Source: Euclidia mi (taxonomy: Eukaryota; Arthropoda; Insecta; Lepidoptera; Erebidae). From it: a stretch of DNA of 64,000 nt. Positions 29,835 to 38,864 of this stretch are shown here, one piece after another. The stretch spans positions 13,290,995-13,354,994 of the forward strand of contig OX123186.2 in NCBI GenBank assembly GCA_944739405.2, written 5' to 3'. The notes below the pieces were generated by a model. It made no database searches. It had not been told where the DNA came from and worked only from the letters and a program-made list of their open reading frames with translations. Position numbers and translations under genes: made by a program. Each line of letters starts with the position of its first letter. Positions within the stretch are counted from its first letter, which is position 1.

Positions 29835-30065
29835 GCGTCAAACGAACTTGAGAATGTTGTTTATATTATGTCATCCCAAGTAAAAACATTGTTACTATGC
29901 TACCAGTAATACGATGCATCGATGAATGAAATAATATTATACTTCTAATGCCAACCGTCCGTATCGCAGATCATGTTAGTAGTGTGATTTTGGGGCGCTC
30001 TGCATTGCGAACGGAGCAAAGCGAGGTGAGTGATGCAGAAGCCCCAATATTACACTACTATTGTC
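29835..30065 (-). repeat. Composite repeat, partial copy 3 with palindrome
   Basis: Contains GAACTTGAGAATGTTGTTTA and GAATGAAATAATATTAT, then CGTCCGTATCGCAGAT, then the 90-bp palindrome (29974-30065, bounded by TGTTAGTAGTGTG and ACACTACTATTGTCA). It is the reverse complement of 16904-17255 with an internal deletion. Confidence 0.8.
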
Positions 30066-30179
30066 AACTAGTTATGGGTAGACCTACAAAATGCTGCGCC
30101 CCTTATAAAATAAAGATCTCAAGCCCATGCTCTCATGCCCGTACCGCATGATTTACGTCCTTGAAGTCACCATTGTCAT

Positions 30180-30716
30180 CATTGTGCAAGCCAAATTGAT
30201 TATTGTAATTACTGAAATCGTATGGCCACCTTCTGGCTCCTTCATCGAACCCTAGAGGATACCAGTTACCACCCGCATCAAAGTGCTCGTCAAAACGAAT
30301 CAAGCGAGCCCAAACTCGATAGTCATTTAATTACTGAGTTCCTATGGTCACCTTTTGATTCCATCATAAGGTCAACTCCATGTCATAATCATTTATTACT
30401 GTCATCCAATTTACATACGTTTACAGAATTTCAGCTCAATCAATCGGTAAGCGGGAAGTGGATAAAATTGACTTGCGAAATTTTATTTCAGACTTCGGGA
30501 TAGGTGAAAGTAAAAAAAAATGCTCATAAAATAAAAACTACTGGGCTTGCCTGAATAAATTTTTTATGCGACAAATTCGAAACTATCCCGCATCAAAGAA
30601 AAAATAATAACGTAAATCGGTTTAGAAACCTCGGCGAAATCGGTGTACATACATCCAAAAAAAAAATATACCTGCCGAATTGAGAACCTCCTCCTTTTTT
30701 GAAGTCGGTTAAAAAC
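30180..30716 (-). repeat. AACCGACTTC-type dispersed repeat
   Basis: On the minus strand it opens at 30716 with AACCGACTTCAAAAAAGG and GAGGTTCTCAATTC. It continues through ACCGATTTACG, then a block with TGAAATTCTGT and TAAATTGGATGACAG, and a region with CATAGGAACTCAG. This is a common lepidopteran non-coding repeat; a related start with GAGGACATTATCAATTCGTC is at 46190-46310. Its class is not certain. Confidence 0.6.
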
Positions 30717-30847
30717 TAGCGATGAGTAAGCTTTATTGATGTGTCTTGAGTGTGGGATGATGTACAGTACTCTTGATTTTGAATAGATTTTAAATAGGAA
30801 TAAGCGAGGCGTGTTATGAATTTTTCTTAGATTAGTCAGCAAGCTGG

Positions 30848-31089
30848 ACTGCCTCCGCGTTCCAGACGATAACGTATGCGATTGCTGATCGGAGGTCCGG
30901 GGTTCGATTGCCGGGTCGGAAAAAAGTGTTACTGGGTTTTTCCAAATTGCCAATAGCAGCACGGAGTCTGGTGATGTGCCCGGTAACAGCAATAGGCTCG
31001 CTCGCTATTACGTGGGACCTAAAAAATCATGGCGAAATGTGGGTGTAACATAACCCTTCGGGGATACAGGCGAGAGTCTATAAAAAAAA
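30848..31089 (+). mobile_element. tRNA-SINE family A with 12-bp TSD
   Basis: Begins GACTGCCTCCGCGTTCCAGA (A-box-like region), has B box GGGGTTCGATTGCCGGG, the family body (GTTACTGGGTTTTTCC, AGCACGGAGTCTGG, TATTACGTGGGACC) and ends with CCTTCGGGGATACAGGCGAG and a short A run. A 12-bp direct duplication AGTCAGCAAGCT flanks it at 30834-30845 and 31090-31101, proving target-primed insertion. Confidence 0.9.
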
Positions 31090-31274
31090 AGTCAGCAAGC
31101 TTATAGTGAGTCGTAAGACTAGATGCTCGTAATAGTCGTGTCATTATATCATGCATGCTGCATTACTTTAAAACAGCTGTCGCTGCACAGTCAGTAGAAA
31201 ACAATTTTGTTGTTTTCTACTACTTTACTGTACTTTACTGCTGCCGTGTGGTTGACGGCATAGAATACAAGTGT

Positions 31275-31380
31275 CACCACCCCCTATCTTCCCGTGGGTG
31301 TCGTAAGAGGCGACTAAGGGATAACACGATGCAAATACAATCTTTGCGTAGAGACGGAAAACTCGACATCAAACCCTATA
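31275..31380 (+). repeat. GGGTGTCGTAAGA-type repeat, copy 2
   Basis: Holds CCCGTGGGTGTCGTAAGAGG, CGACTAAGGGATAACAC and AAACTCGACATCAAACCCTA. Same block order as at 10120 and 44836. The SINE at 31382 begins exactly where the homology to the other copies is interrupted. Confidence 0.65.
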
Positions 31381-31381
31381 C

Positions 31382-31641
31382 GACTGCCTCGTTGGTCTCG
31401 CGGCATAAATGTGCGCGTGGGATCGGGAGGTCCCGGGTTCGATTCCTGGGTCGGGCAGTGTTATTGGGTTTTTCTGTCACGAAATTCTCAGTAGCAGCAT
31501 GGAGTCTGGAAATGTGCCCGGTACGGCAATAGGCTCGCCCCTTATTACGTGGGACTAAAGTATATCTGGCGAAAAGTGGGTGTAGAAATACACCTCTGCC
31601 TACCCCTTCGGGGATAAAAGGCGTGACGATATGTATGTATG
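31382..31641 (+). mobile_element. tRNA-SINE family A, plus strand
   Basis: Starts GACTGCCTCGTTGGTCTCGC, has a near-perfect B box GGGTTCGATTCCTGGG, the standard body and the tail CTACCCCTTCGGGGATAAAA followed by GGCGTGACGATATGTATGTATG in part. The GTAT tail repeats are those of the LINE at 37.2-38.9 kb. No clear duplication was found at its ends. Confidence 0.85.
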
Positions 31642-32958
31642 TTTTCTACTAAATTCAAAGTAAAATTCACAAAGGTCACAAAGTGACACTTATGAACTTC
31701 AGTGACGTAATGTTTTTGTATTTACATTAAGTGACACGTTTGCAATGTAAAGGCGTAAAGTCGAAAAAATTGCGTGCAATCGAATTCAGGATTTCTAGTT
31801 CCAATCAATTTTTTTTTTCAATCTCCATTATTTCGTCAGTTTTTACTTTGGTATGGCTTAAAGAAGCAGTTAAGTTATTTGAGAAACTTGCTACTTTGTC
31901 ATCGAATCCAACAGCTCAAAAACATCGACATATTTGAATTTATTTTTGGCACGTTCCTCTTTAACACTTAGGGACTCGCTACAGGGTCCAATGAACCCAG
32001 ACCTTCATAATTTCTTCCATAACATCAAAACTTTTACGTTTGTGACGTTGCCGCTCTAAGTACCTTTCAACGTTAGAGTAGCACGGCAGACGGCATTCGT
32101 AGTTGTCAGTTGGCGCGCTGCGTGTGAGTGCAACGGACGTGAATAGGGATGCAACATCGTTCATAAAAAACATCAATATCAAAATATCGATGTTTTTAAA
32201 ACAGAAACATCGATGTTTAAAATATCGGTCTTTATGAACGATATATCGATGTTTTTCCGATGTTTTTTTTTATACTAGCAGGGTTATAATACAGACTTAA
32301 AATACAGAGAAAAAGCGATTTCTAAAAAAAATGGGTATACTTGCATTCATTTTAGTAATTATTACTGACAAACAATTTGTAACTTTAAATAATACAGTTA
32401 GGTGCAAAGTATTAGGATAATAATATGAATAGTGGTAGAACGACAAATTAAACAAATATCAGATAGACAAATATAATCAAATTTATTATGAAGGTTATTA
32501 AACAATCATCATCAGCTTTTAACAGTCCACTGCTGGACTAGGCCTCTCCTTTGAAAGGAGGAATACATATTAATTATTTCTCATCACAGAATTTAAAAAT
32601 AATAATTTCGACAATCTACAAATTAATAAGCTTATTGTAAATGTCTCGGATTCCGGACACATAGTTCATGCTAATACAATTGAATTATAGTCTCAGGATA
32701 GCGTCATTGTCGCGACTCATTTGAAGCGGTACATAGTCTCGCTTCACGTCTGGGAATGAATGAGTCGTTCATACAAACACATCCAGATTTACATGAACTA
32801 CCCATGACTAGAATCGAAAGCACGCGAACCGCGCGAGGTGAGAAAAAAATGGCGCGACTTAAATCACATGCGCCATTTGTGACACAGACGATAGTAACGT
32901 ACATACAAAGTCGATACATCGTTTTTAATGAACGATGTATCGATGTTTTCTTGTAGTT

Positions 32959-33074
32959 TGATAAATATGAGAGACAACCAAGTGAAACGACTGCTTGCTA
33001 GTAACGAACTGATATTTATTTTGAATCGAACATAGAACATGGTGCGCATGTCTGACATTGTGTCATACTTGACA
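32959..33074 (-). repeat. 3' LTR of the Gypsy provirus
   Basis: 116 bp, bounded TG...CA on the minus strand. It differs from 36572-36687 at two sites (CTGCTTG against CTACTTG, and TTTGAATC against TTTAAATC), about 98 percent identity. Confidence 0.92.
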
Positions 33075-33085
33075 TTCCTCCCCTT
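33075..33085 (-). other. Polypurine tract of Gypsy provirus
   Basis: AAGGGGAGGAA on the minus strand directly abuts the 3' LTR, the expected plus-strand primer for reverse transcription. Confidence 0.8.
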
Positions 33086-33173
33086 AGCTTAGGCATACAA
33101 AAAAACTACTAAGCTACAAAGACTTCTTACTAAACAATAACACCAAATAAGTATATATAATAAATTCTTAAAA

Positions 33174-36100
33174 CTAAATAAGTAAATATAGTACAACATC
33201 TAAAAAAAGCAATTTGTAGTCGACTTTTGGCCGATTGCGTTTAGACCGTAGTGGCATAGGCTCATGTGTCTGCTGTTGCATAGGTGCCTCGTCAGTATGC
33301 TCAATATTTGGAGGGTCGGATATAGCCTCCTGGAATTCCTCCTCCTCCTCCCCTAAATTCTCTGGTGAAGAGATTTGAGGAACTACGATAGGCAAAACTG
33401 GCGGCGTGGCAGCTCTTCTCAGCTCGGAAGTTCTTGCAGCAACTGATGTATCTTCCTCTCTTTCGTGCGTGGCTGGATTCGACACCTCTTCTGCTGACTG
33501 TGACTCTGAAGCTTGACTGTCACTTAACTCCTCTAGGTCTATATCCACGTCATTGTAATCATCGTCTTTACACAAAATAATCTGGTTTTTATGCTTCATT
33601 AGTATAGCTGAAGTCGCCAAGTCTTTAATTAAATATACCACCTTGCCAATTTTTTTAAATACCGTCCCTTTACACCAAGTATATATACTGTGTCCAGATT
33701 GTTTTTTATAATAAACTGTTGTACCAATAGTGAAAGGTTGATTATTATGTTTGACTGTCTTATTTTGCAAACACTGTTTACGTTTATTAGATCAAGACGC
33801 GTTCAGTTCAGCCGGCGAGTGCCCGGTTATTGTGTGAACGGAATTTCTGTAATCAAACAAATATTTTAAAAGTTTGTTATTTACATCTCGCGCCCCATTA
33901 CCGCTAATCAAGCTTGATTTAATGCCTTTTTTCACTATCTTTACAAAACTTTCGGCCTGTCCGTTGCTGGCCGCGTGGTATGTCGGTGACGTCACGTGAT
34001 AAATTCCGTTCTGCCTACAAAAAGCCTTAAACTCGTGCGATGTAAACGATGCACCATTGTCACTGACTAGCGTATGTGGAATACCAAATCTTGACATAAA
34101 CTCGTACAACCTATCAATGGTTGCTGTGGCAGAAGTACTGGTCTTCATGTCAAAAACTTCAACCCACTTAGTATAAGCATCTACTATTACTAAAAAGTTG
34201 TGTCCGTTTATAGGTCCCAGAAAATCGATATGAACCCTATAAAATGGCGTGGGTGGATATTCCCAGTGAGCAATCGGTGCCCGCGGTGGTGATGGTCTTA
34301 GTTGTATGCACACATCACACGAACCTATCAAACGCTCTAGAGCCGAATCTATTCCCGGAAACCAAACCCGAGATCGCGCTTCTGCTTTCGTCTTCACGAT
34401 CCCTAAATGGGACTGATGTAATTCCATTAGTATTTTACTTTGTAATTTTTCAGGAATTACAACCTTGTGTCCTCTCATAATACACCCGTTTTCATAAGAC
34501 AGTTGCATCCTACACGAATGATACGGTTTCAAACGATCATCTGACATTTTCTTGGGCCATCCATTCAAAACAAAATCTCGCACCTTACACAAGGTCTTGT
34601 CTGCATCCGTCGCCTCACGTAACACTTTTAACGTTACAGGTAAATTACCTTCGACTACAAAATTAATATACGACGCCCAGTCGAGATACGGCATCGACGT
34701 ATCTGTGCAACGCGCGGTCTCTTCGGGCAAACAGGCGCGAGATAAGAAATCCGCGCTGTTGTTAGCGCTACGTACATATTCTATTTTATAATTATATCCG
34801 CTTAAAAATAATGCATACCTCTGTAATCTGTTTGCTGAGACCTCTGGGACCCCTCGATGGGGTCCGAAAATTGACAACAATGGCTTATGATCGGTACGGA
34901 GAATAAACGGAACCGTCCTGCCGTATAAATATTGATGATAACGCCTCACACCAAAAATAATTGAAGTCGCTTCTTTCTGTATCTGCAAATAACGTTTCTC
35001 AGCAGCGTTAAGAGTCCGCGAGGCAAAAGAAATCGGTCTCTCCGACCCATCGGGTTCTATATGTGATAATATTGCAGAAAGTCCGAACGGTGACGCATCC
35101 ACCGTCAGAATTATGGTTGCGTCTGGGTTAAAATGAGCCAACACTTGATCCGACGCTAAGCACTTTTTAATGGTGCTAAACGCTTTATTGTGATCATGTG
35201 TCCAGCGCCACCTGCTACCCTTTTTTAATAACTCATACAAAGGGTTTAGAATCGAAGACGCATTAGGCACAAAGTTTCTATAATAATTCACTAACCCTAA
35301 AAATGACTGTAATTGACTTACATTAGTCGGCACCGGTGCTTCTACCATAGCTTTTATTTTCTGTGGTGATTTATGTAAACCATCTTTATTTATTACGTAA
35401 CCAAGGTAGTTTACCTCATCTTTAAAAAATGCACACTTTTCTTTTTGCAATGTGAGTCCCGCGTCTTGTAACCTATCTAACACTTGATGTAATCTATCCA
35501 GATGTTCCGATCTAGATTTCCCCGTAACTAAAATATCATCAAGCATACAGAGTGTGCCGGGCACGCCAGCGAGCACGCCTTCCATTGCGCGCTGAAACAC
35601 GGCCGGCGCGCTTGCGATACCAAAACAAAGACGAGTGTGCTTGAAAAGTCCCCTGTGCGTATTTATGCAAGTTATTTCTTGTGACTCGTCATCTAACATC
35701 AATTGATTGTAAGCATTTGACAGGTCCAATTTAGTAAACTGTTGTCCCCCATGTAACTTCGCAAACAGTTCAGTGACTGTAGGCAAGGGATACTGGTCGA
35801 TAATTAACTGTTTGTTTACACCGGTAGAATAGTTGGCGCACAAACGTATAGATCCATTTTGCTTTAACGCTGGCACGATTGGTGACGCAAATCGCGCGTG
35901 ATCCACCGGTTTCAAAACACCTAACTCAACTAAGCGATCTATCTCTTTATCTATTTTATCTTTCAGAGCGAAAGCTATTGGTCGAGCCCTAACAAAAACG
36001 GTCTTCGCATCTTCCTTTAATTGTAATTTAACTTTAAACTTCTTAAATAACCCTAATTTATCTGAAAAGACCGAAGGATAACGTTTTTGTAACGTAGTAA

Positions 36101-36400
36101 ACATATCATCCCCATCTAATTGCGTACTATATCTTATGGGTAACAATTCTAATTTGAACTTTGAAATAAAATCGCGGCCCAGAATCGGCGGTCCGCCATC
36201 TTGCACAACATACACACAGAGTAAATGTGTTGAGTTTGCATAAATAAATAATAGCTGTGCTACTCCCACACACACAATTTTATCCCATGTATAAGAAAAC
36301 AGCTGTTTCTTAGTCGGTGACAATGGTACATTGCTAAAATATTTGTTGTACGTTTTTTTTTATATAGCTGTGACGGCCGAACCACTATCTACTTCCACTA
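33174..36400 (-). pseudogene. Gypsy pol: protease-RT-RNase H-integrase
   Basis: One reading frame on the minus strand from about 36400 to 33174 with two in-frame stops. First comes the retroviral protease active site VDSGSAVTAI, then a TAA next to a nine-A run (about 36352-36360), then the protease end PPILGRDFI. Reverse transcriptase: TKLDLSNAYNQLML and LCMLDDILV, where the usual Tyr before LDD is Met but both Asp remain. RNase H: ILTVDASPFGLSAILS. Integrase: zinc-binding HQSHLGI and CDVC, then core HIDFLGPI, LVSDNGASF and HAASNGQAESF with the D,D,E set. A TGA at 33792-33794 precedes the integrase C-terminus, which runs to 33174 with an acidic tail and LRSKRNRPK. The N-terminal protease part is truncated by the inverted duplication. 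Confidence 0.88.
33225..33338 (-). repeat. 114-bp segment duplicated in inverse, source copy
   Basis: Part of the pol 3' coding end. It is the exact reverse complement of 36403-36516 by my base-by-base comparison (no mismatch in 114). Confidence 0.92.
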
Positions 36401-36402
36401 TC

Positions 36403-36516
36403 GAATTCCAGGAGGCTATATCCGACCCTCCAAATATTGAGCATACTGACGAGGCACCTATGCAACAGCAGACACATGAGCCTATGCCACTACGGTCTAA
36501 ACGCAATCGGCCAAAA
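36403..36516 (+). repeat. 114-bp inverted copy replacing gag
   Basis: Perfect inverted copy of 33225-33338, placed between the primer binding site and the protease where gag should be. Read on the plus strand it keeps the coding frame for EFQEAISDPPNIEHTDEAP, giving a spurious plus-strand open frame at 36331-36549. Confidence 0.92.
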
Positions 36517-36552
36517 ACTGAGCCGGTAGCCATATTGTTTTTTCCTTAGTTA

Positions 36553-36571
36553 CCGATTTCCTCGTCGCCAA
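36553..36571 (-). other. Primer binding site candidate
   Basis: TTGGCGACGAGGAAATCGG on the minus strand directly follows the 5' LTR. This is the position of the tRNA primer site in LTR retrotransposons; GGCGAC-type sites are common in Gypsy elements. I cannot name the primer tRNA. Confidence 0.6.
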
Positions 36572-36687
36572 TGATAAATATGAGAGACAACCAAGTGAAA
36601 CGACTACTTGCTAGTAACGAACTGATATTTATTTTAAATCGAACATAGAACATGGTGCGCATGTCTGACATTGTGTCATACTTGACA
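36572..36687 (-). repeat. 5' LTR of the Gypsy provirus
   Basis: 116 bp, near-identical to 32959-33074. On its outer side is the TAGTT duplication at 36688-36692. Confidence 0.92.
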
Positions 36688-37229
36688 TAGTTCAACATCG
36701 ATGTTTTAACATCGATGATTATGAACGATACCTCGATGTTTTAAAACATCGATGTATCGTTTGCATCCCTAGACGTGAAAGGTATGTACGGGTCCACTAG
36801 ACCCCGTAGCGAGTAAATTATTTTTTAGTTTCGAAGCTGTTTTTTGTTTGTACAACGATGATTGATCTTGCATTGTTATTTGTCCTAAGTAGCTTACTTA
36901 TAGTAGTATAAAAAAAAAGTTTTGCTTAAAATAAATAAAAACATAAATTACAGAAGTTAGTCTGAATCTTATGATAAAAAAGTAGCATAATTCCTTGTAT
37001 TTTGGTAGACAAAATAGGATTAAGAAAAACAATAAATATAAGTATTTCATTAATCACTATCTTTCTTTATTTACATGTAAACTTAGTACAAAAGTAAACG
37101 TTCACTTTTATTAAGTAGTTTTGAAATAAACAATGAATATTAAACTGGGTCCTGTGAACCCCATAGCGAGTATTAACGTTACAAATTAGGGTGCGAGTCC
37201 TTAAGTGTTAACTGAATTCAAGTAAAGAC

Positions 37230-37505
37230 GACACGAACCGCACAACTCTTTATAAAGGAAAAGGCTCGCAACAAGACTTCATAAACTATAGAGGCATTAG
37301 CATTGTCAGCATTGTTGGCAAATTGTATGCGAAGGTACTGATTGAAAGAGTTATGAAAGTAAACGACAAGAAAATATGGGATGTACAAGCAGAATTCCAA
37401 ATAGGGTATAGCGTGTACAGATCAAGTCCTTTCCTTGCGATGTATAGCCGAGAAATCGTATGGGGTGAACAGCAGCCTCTTTCGAGCTCTGAAATCCCTA
37501 TATGA
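37230..37505 (+). pseudogene. LINE reverse transcriptase fingers fragment
   Basis: Translation gives LYKGKGSQQDFINYRGIS, then IVGKLYAKVLIERVMKV and QAEFQIGY, the classical N-terminal reverse transcriptase blocks of RTE-like and related LINEs. Frame changes occur at both ends. The expected endonuclease is not visible upstream, where the piggyBac-type element ends at 37211, so the LINE is 5'-truncated. Confidence 0.75.
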
Positions 37506-37971
37506 GGATTCTACAGCCTGGTGAGGATAAACGGGTCATACACTGACTGGTTTACCATCGACATAGGTGTTAGACAGGGATTTGTAGCGTCACCTGACTG
37601 TTTATCCTTTTCATGGACAGTTGTTTGCAAGATCTTAAACATAGTGTTCGGGATTAAGGATTAATGACTTATTTTTTATCTTTATTTACTTCAGGGGATT
37701 TTGTCGCTAAGGACACGTCAACCCCATTGTACCTTATAACTATATAAACACAACTTCTTATGTACTAACTATCAATCTTAAAAATAAATTGAAAACAATA
37801 AAAACAAAAAAACATGGATCCCATCCATAAAGCAAATCACTGCTGAAGAACTGTTACCAACCGACACAGATTTCTTGCCACCTCAGATTTAGGCTTTGAC
37901 AAAATGATTTGAACCAGACCAACTTCTAGCCTATTAAGAAGATTAATGACATACTTGTCAAATGCCTCCTT

Positions 37972-38829
37972 TATGCTGATGATTAGGTAATACTTGCGTT
38001 TTCAGCGGAGGAGTTGCAGGAGATGGTAAAAATCATGCATGGTGCGTTAGAGAGGAAAGGAATGAAAGTGAATGTAAGTAAAACGAAAGTTATGGTTTTT
38101 GAAACGAAGGAATGTGTTACGACTTGCAATGTTATGATCGATGGACAACGAGTGGAACAAGTGAATGAGTTTGTATATTTAGGTACGCTGTTTACAAGAG
38201 ATGGTAAGAATGAAGAAGATATTGAAAGAAGAATTAATGCAGGTATTATAGTGAATGGAGCTCCGAAAGCGTTTATGAACAGCCAAAACGTGTCCAAAAA
38301 GGCACGATTAGCTGTGCACAGTAGAGTGTTAGTACCTAAACTTATGTATGGTAGTGAAATTTGGGTATGGCAGAAGAGACTGGAAAGTAGAATAAATGCT
38401 GTAGAAATGAGAGCACTGAGAAGTATGTGTGGCGTGTCTTTGAATGACAGAGTTAAGAATTGTGTGATAAGAGCGTGTTGTGGTGTAAAAGAAGATGTAG
38501 TGACAAGCACCGAGAAAGGTATGCTAAGGTGGTTTGGGCACATGAAGAGGATGGATGACGCTTTCGTCGTCCATCCACTTCATTAGTCTTTACTGGCCAA
38601 GCAGATATATAAGGCAAGTGTGAATGGGACAGGACAAAGGGGAAGACCTAGACGGACGTTCTCTGACCAGACTGGAGACACCCTTAAAACAGGAAAGGTT
38701 AGAAGTACCCTAAACAGAAGAGCATGCATGACGAATTTGATGGGAGTGAATGAAGCAAGAGAGAAATGTCAGGATCGTTCCAAATGGCTTTCCGTAATCT
38801 CTGTCTACCCCTCCGGGAAACAGGCGTAA
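37972..38829 (+). pseudogene. LINE RT palm to C-terminus, broken
   Basis: YADD at 37972-37983 is followed at once by an in-frame TAG (37984-37986), then an open frame to 38588: LQEMVKIMHGALERKGMKVN, KTKVMVFETKE, FVYLGTLFTRDGK, ARLAVHSRVLVPKLMYGSE, NAVEMRALRSMCGV and MLRWFGHMKRMDD. After a stop the terminal part resumes in another frame (GTGQRGRPRRTF, then RRACMTNLMGVNEAREKCQD). These are the thumb and C-terminal motifs of a lepidopteran RTE-like endonuclease-reverse transcriptase. At least one frameshift and two stops make it non-functional. Confidence 0.8.
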
Positions 38830-38864
38830 GTCTATGTATGTATGAATGTATGTATAAAACAACT

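Larger units (their letters stand above)
32959..36687 (-). mobile_element. Ty3/Gypsy provirus, gag-less, 116-bp LTRs
   Basis: Minus-strand LTR retrotransposon flanked by the 5-bp duplication TAGTT (32954-32958 and 36688-36692). LTRs are 116 bp and start TGTCAAG and end TTTATCA on the minus strand; they differ at two positions. Primer-binding-site and polypurine candidates lie where expected. It retains protease through integrase but no gag: between the primer site and protease lies an inverted copy of its own 3' end. Very short LTRs recall the Mag lineage of Lepidoptera. It is the innermost and youngest of three nested elements. Confidence 0.9.
32144..36771. mobile_element. hAT-type element (non-autonomous), interrupted
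   Basis: Inverted termini TAGGGATGCAACATCG on the left and TAGGGATGCAAACGATAC on the right (minus strand). The 8-bp duplication GACGTGAA at 32136-32143 and 36772-36779 is the hAT hallmark. Subterminal DNA is full of the palindrome CATCGATG and its variants. After removing the inner provirus it is about 0.9 kb with no transposase. The left part includes a fragment of another dispersed repeat (CAGTCCACTGCTGGACTAGG, about 32524-32543). Confidence 0.9.
31965..37207. mobile_element. piggyBac-type element (non-autonomous), interrupted
   Basis: Bounded by TTAA at 31961-31964 and at 37208-37211, the obligatory piggyBac target. Terminal inverted repeats are CACTTAGGGACTCGC on the left and CACTTAAGGACTCGC (minus strand) on the right. 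A subterminal motif like ACTCGCTACGGGGTC recurs near 31974, 36816 (minus) and 37171 (minus), with a GGGTCC partner each time. Without its insertions it is about 600 bp, so it encodes no transposase. It is the outermost of three nested elements. Confidence 0.85.
37215..38860 (+). mobile_element. Decayed RTE-like LINE, 3' two-thirds
   Basis: Plus-strand non-LTR retrotransposon remnant. Reverse transcriptase pieces appear at 37230-37500 (LYKGKG, then NYRGISIVSIVGKLYAKVL), at 37972-37983 (YADD) and continuously from there to 38586. The C-terminal part runs to 38829 and the end carries CTACCCCTCCGGGAAACAGG, GTAAGTCTATGTATGTATG and further GTAT repeats. The 3' end is shared with SINE family A. Frame breaks and a 300-bp unmatched segment (about 37620-37930) show it is inactive. 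Confidence 0.8.

Noticed and set aside
32704..33058. Short frames on both strands at the Gypsy edge
   Set aside because: They cross the LTR boundary and the hAT-type element; no coding signal.
36331..36549. Plus-strand 72-codon frame
   Set aside because: It is the inverted copy of the Gypsy pol 3' end read in its coding sense, joined to unrelated sequence; not a separate gene.
38014..38543. Long antisense frame over the RTE-like LINE
   Set aside because: Shadow of the reverse transcriptase frame on the opposite strand.
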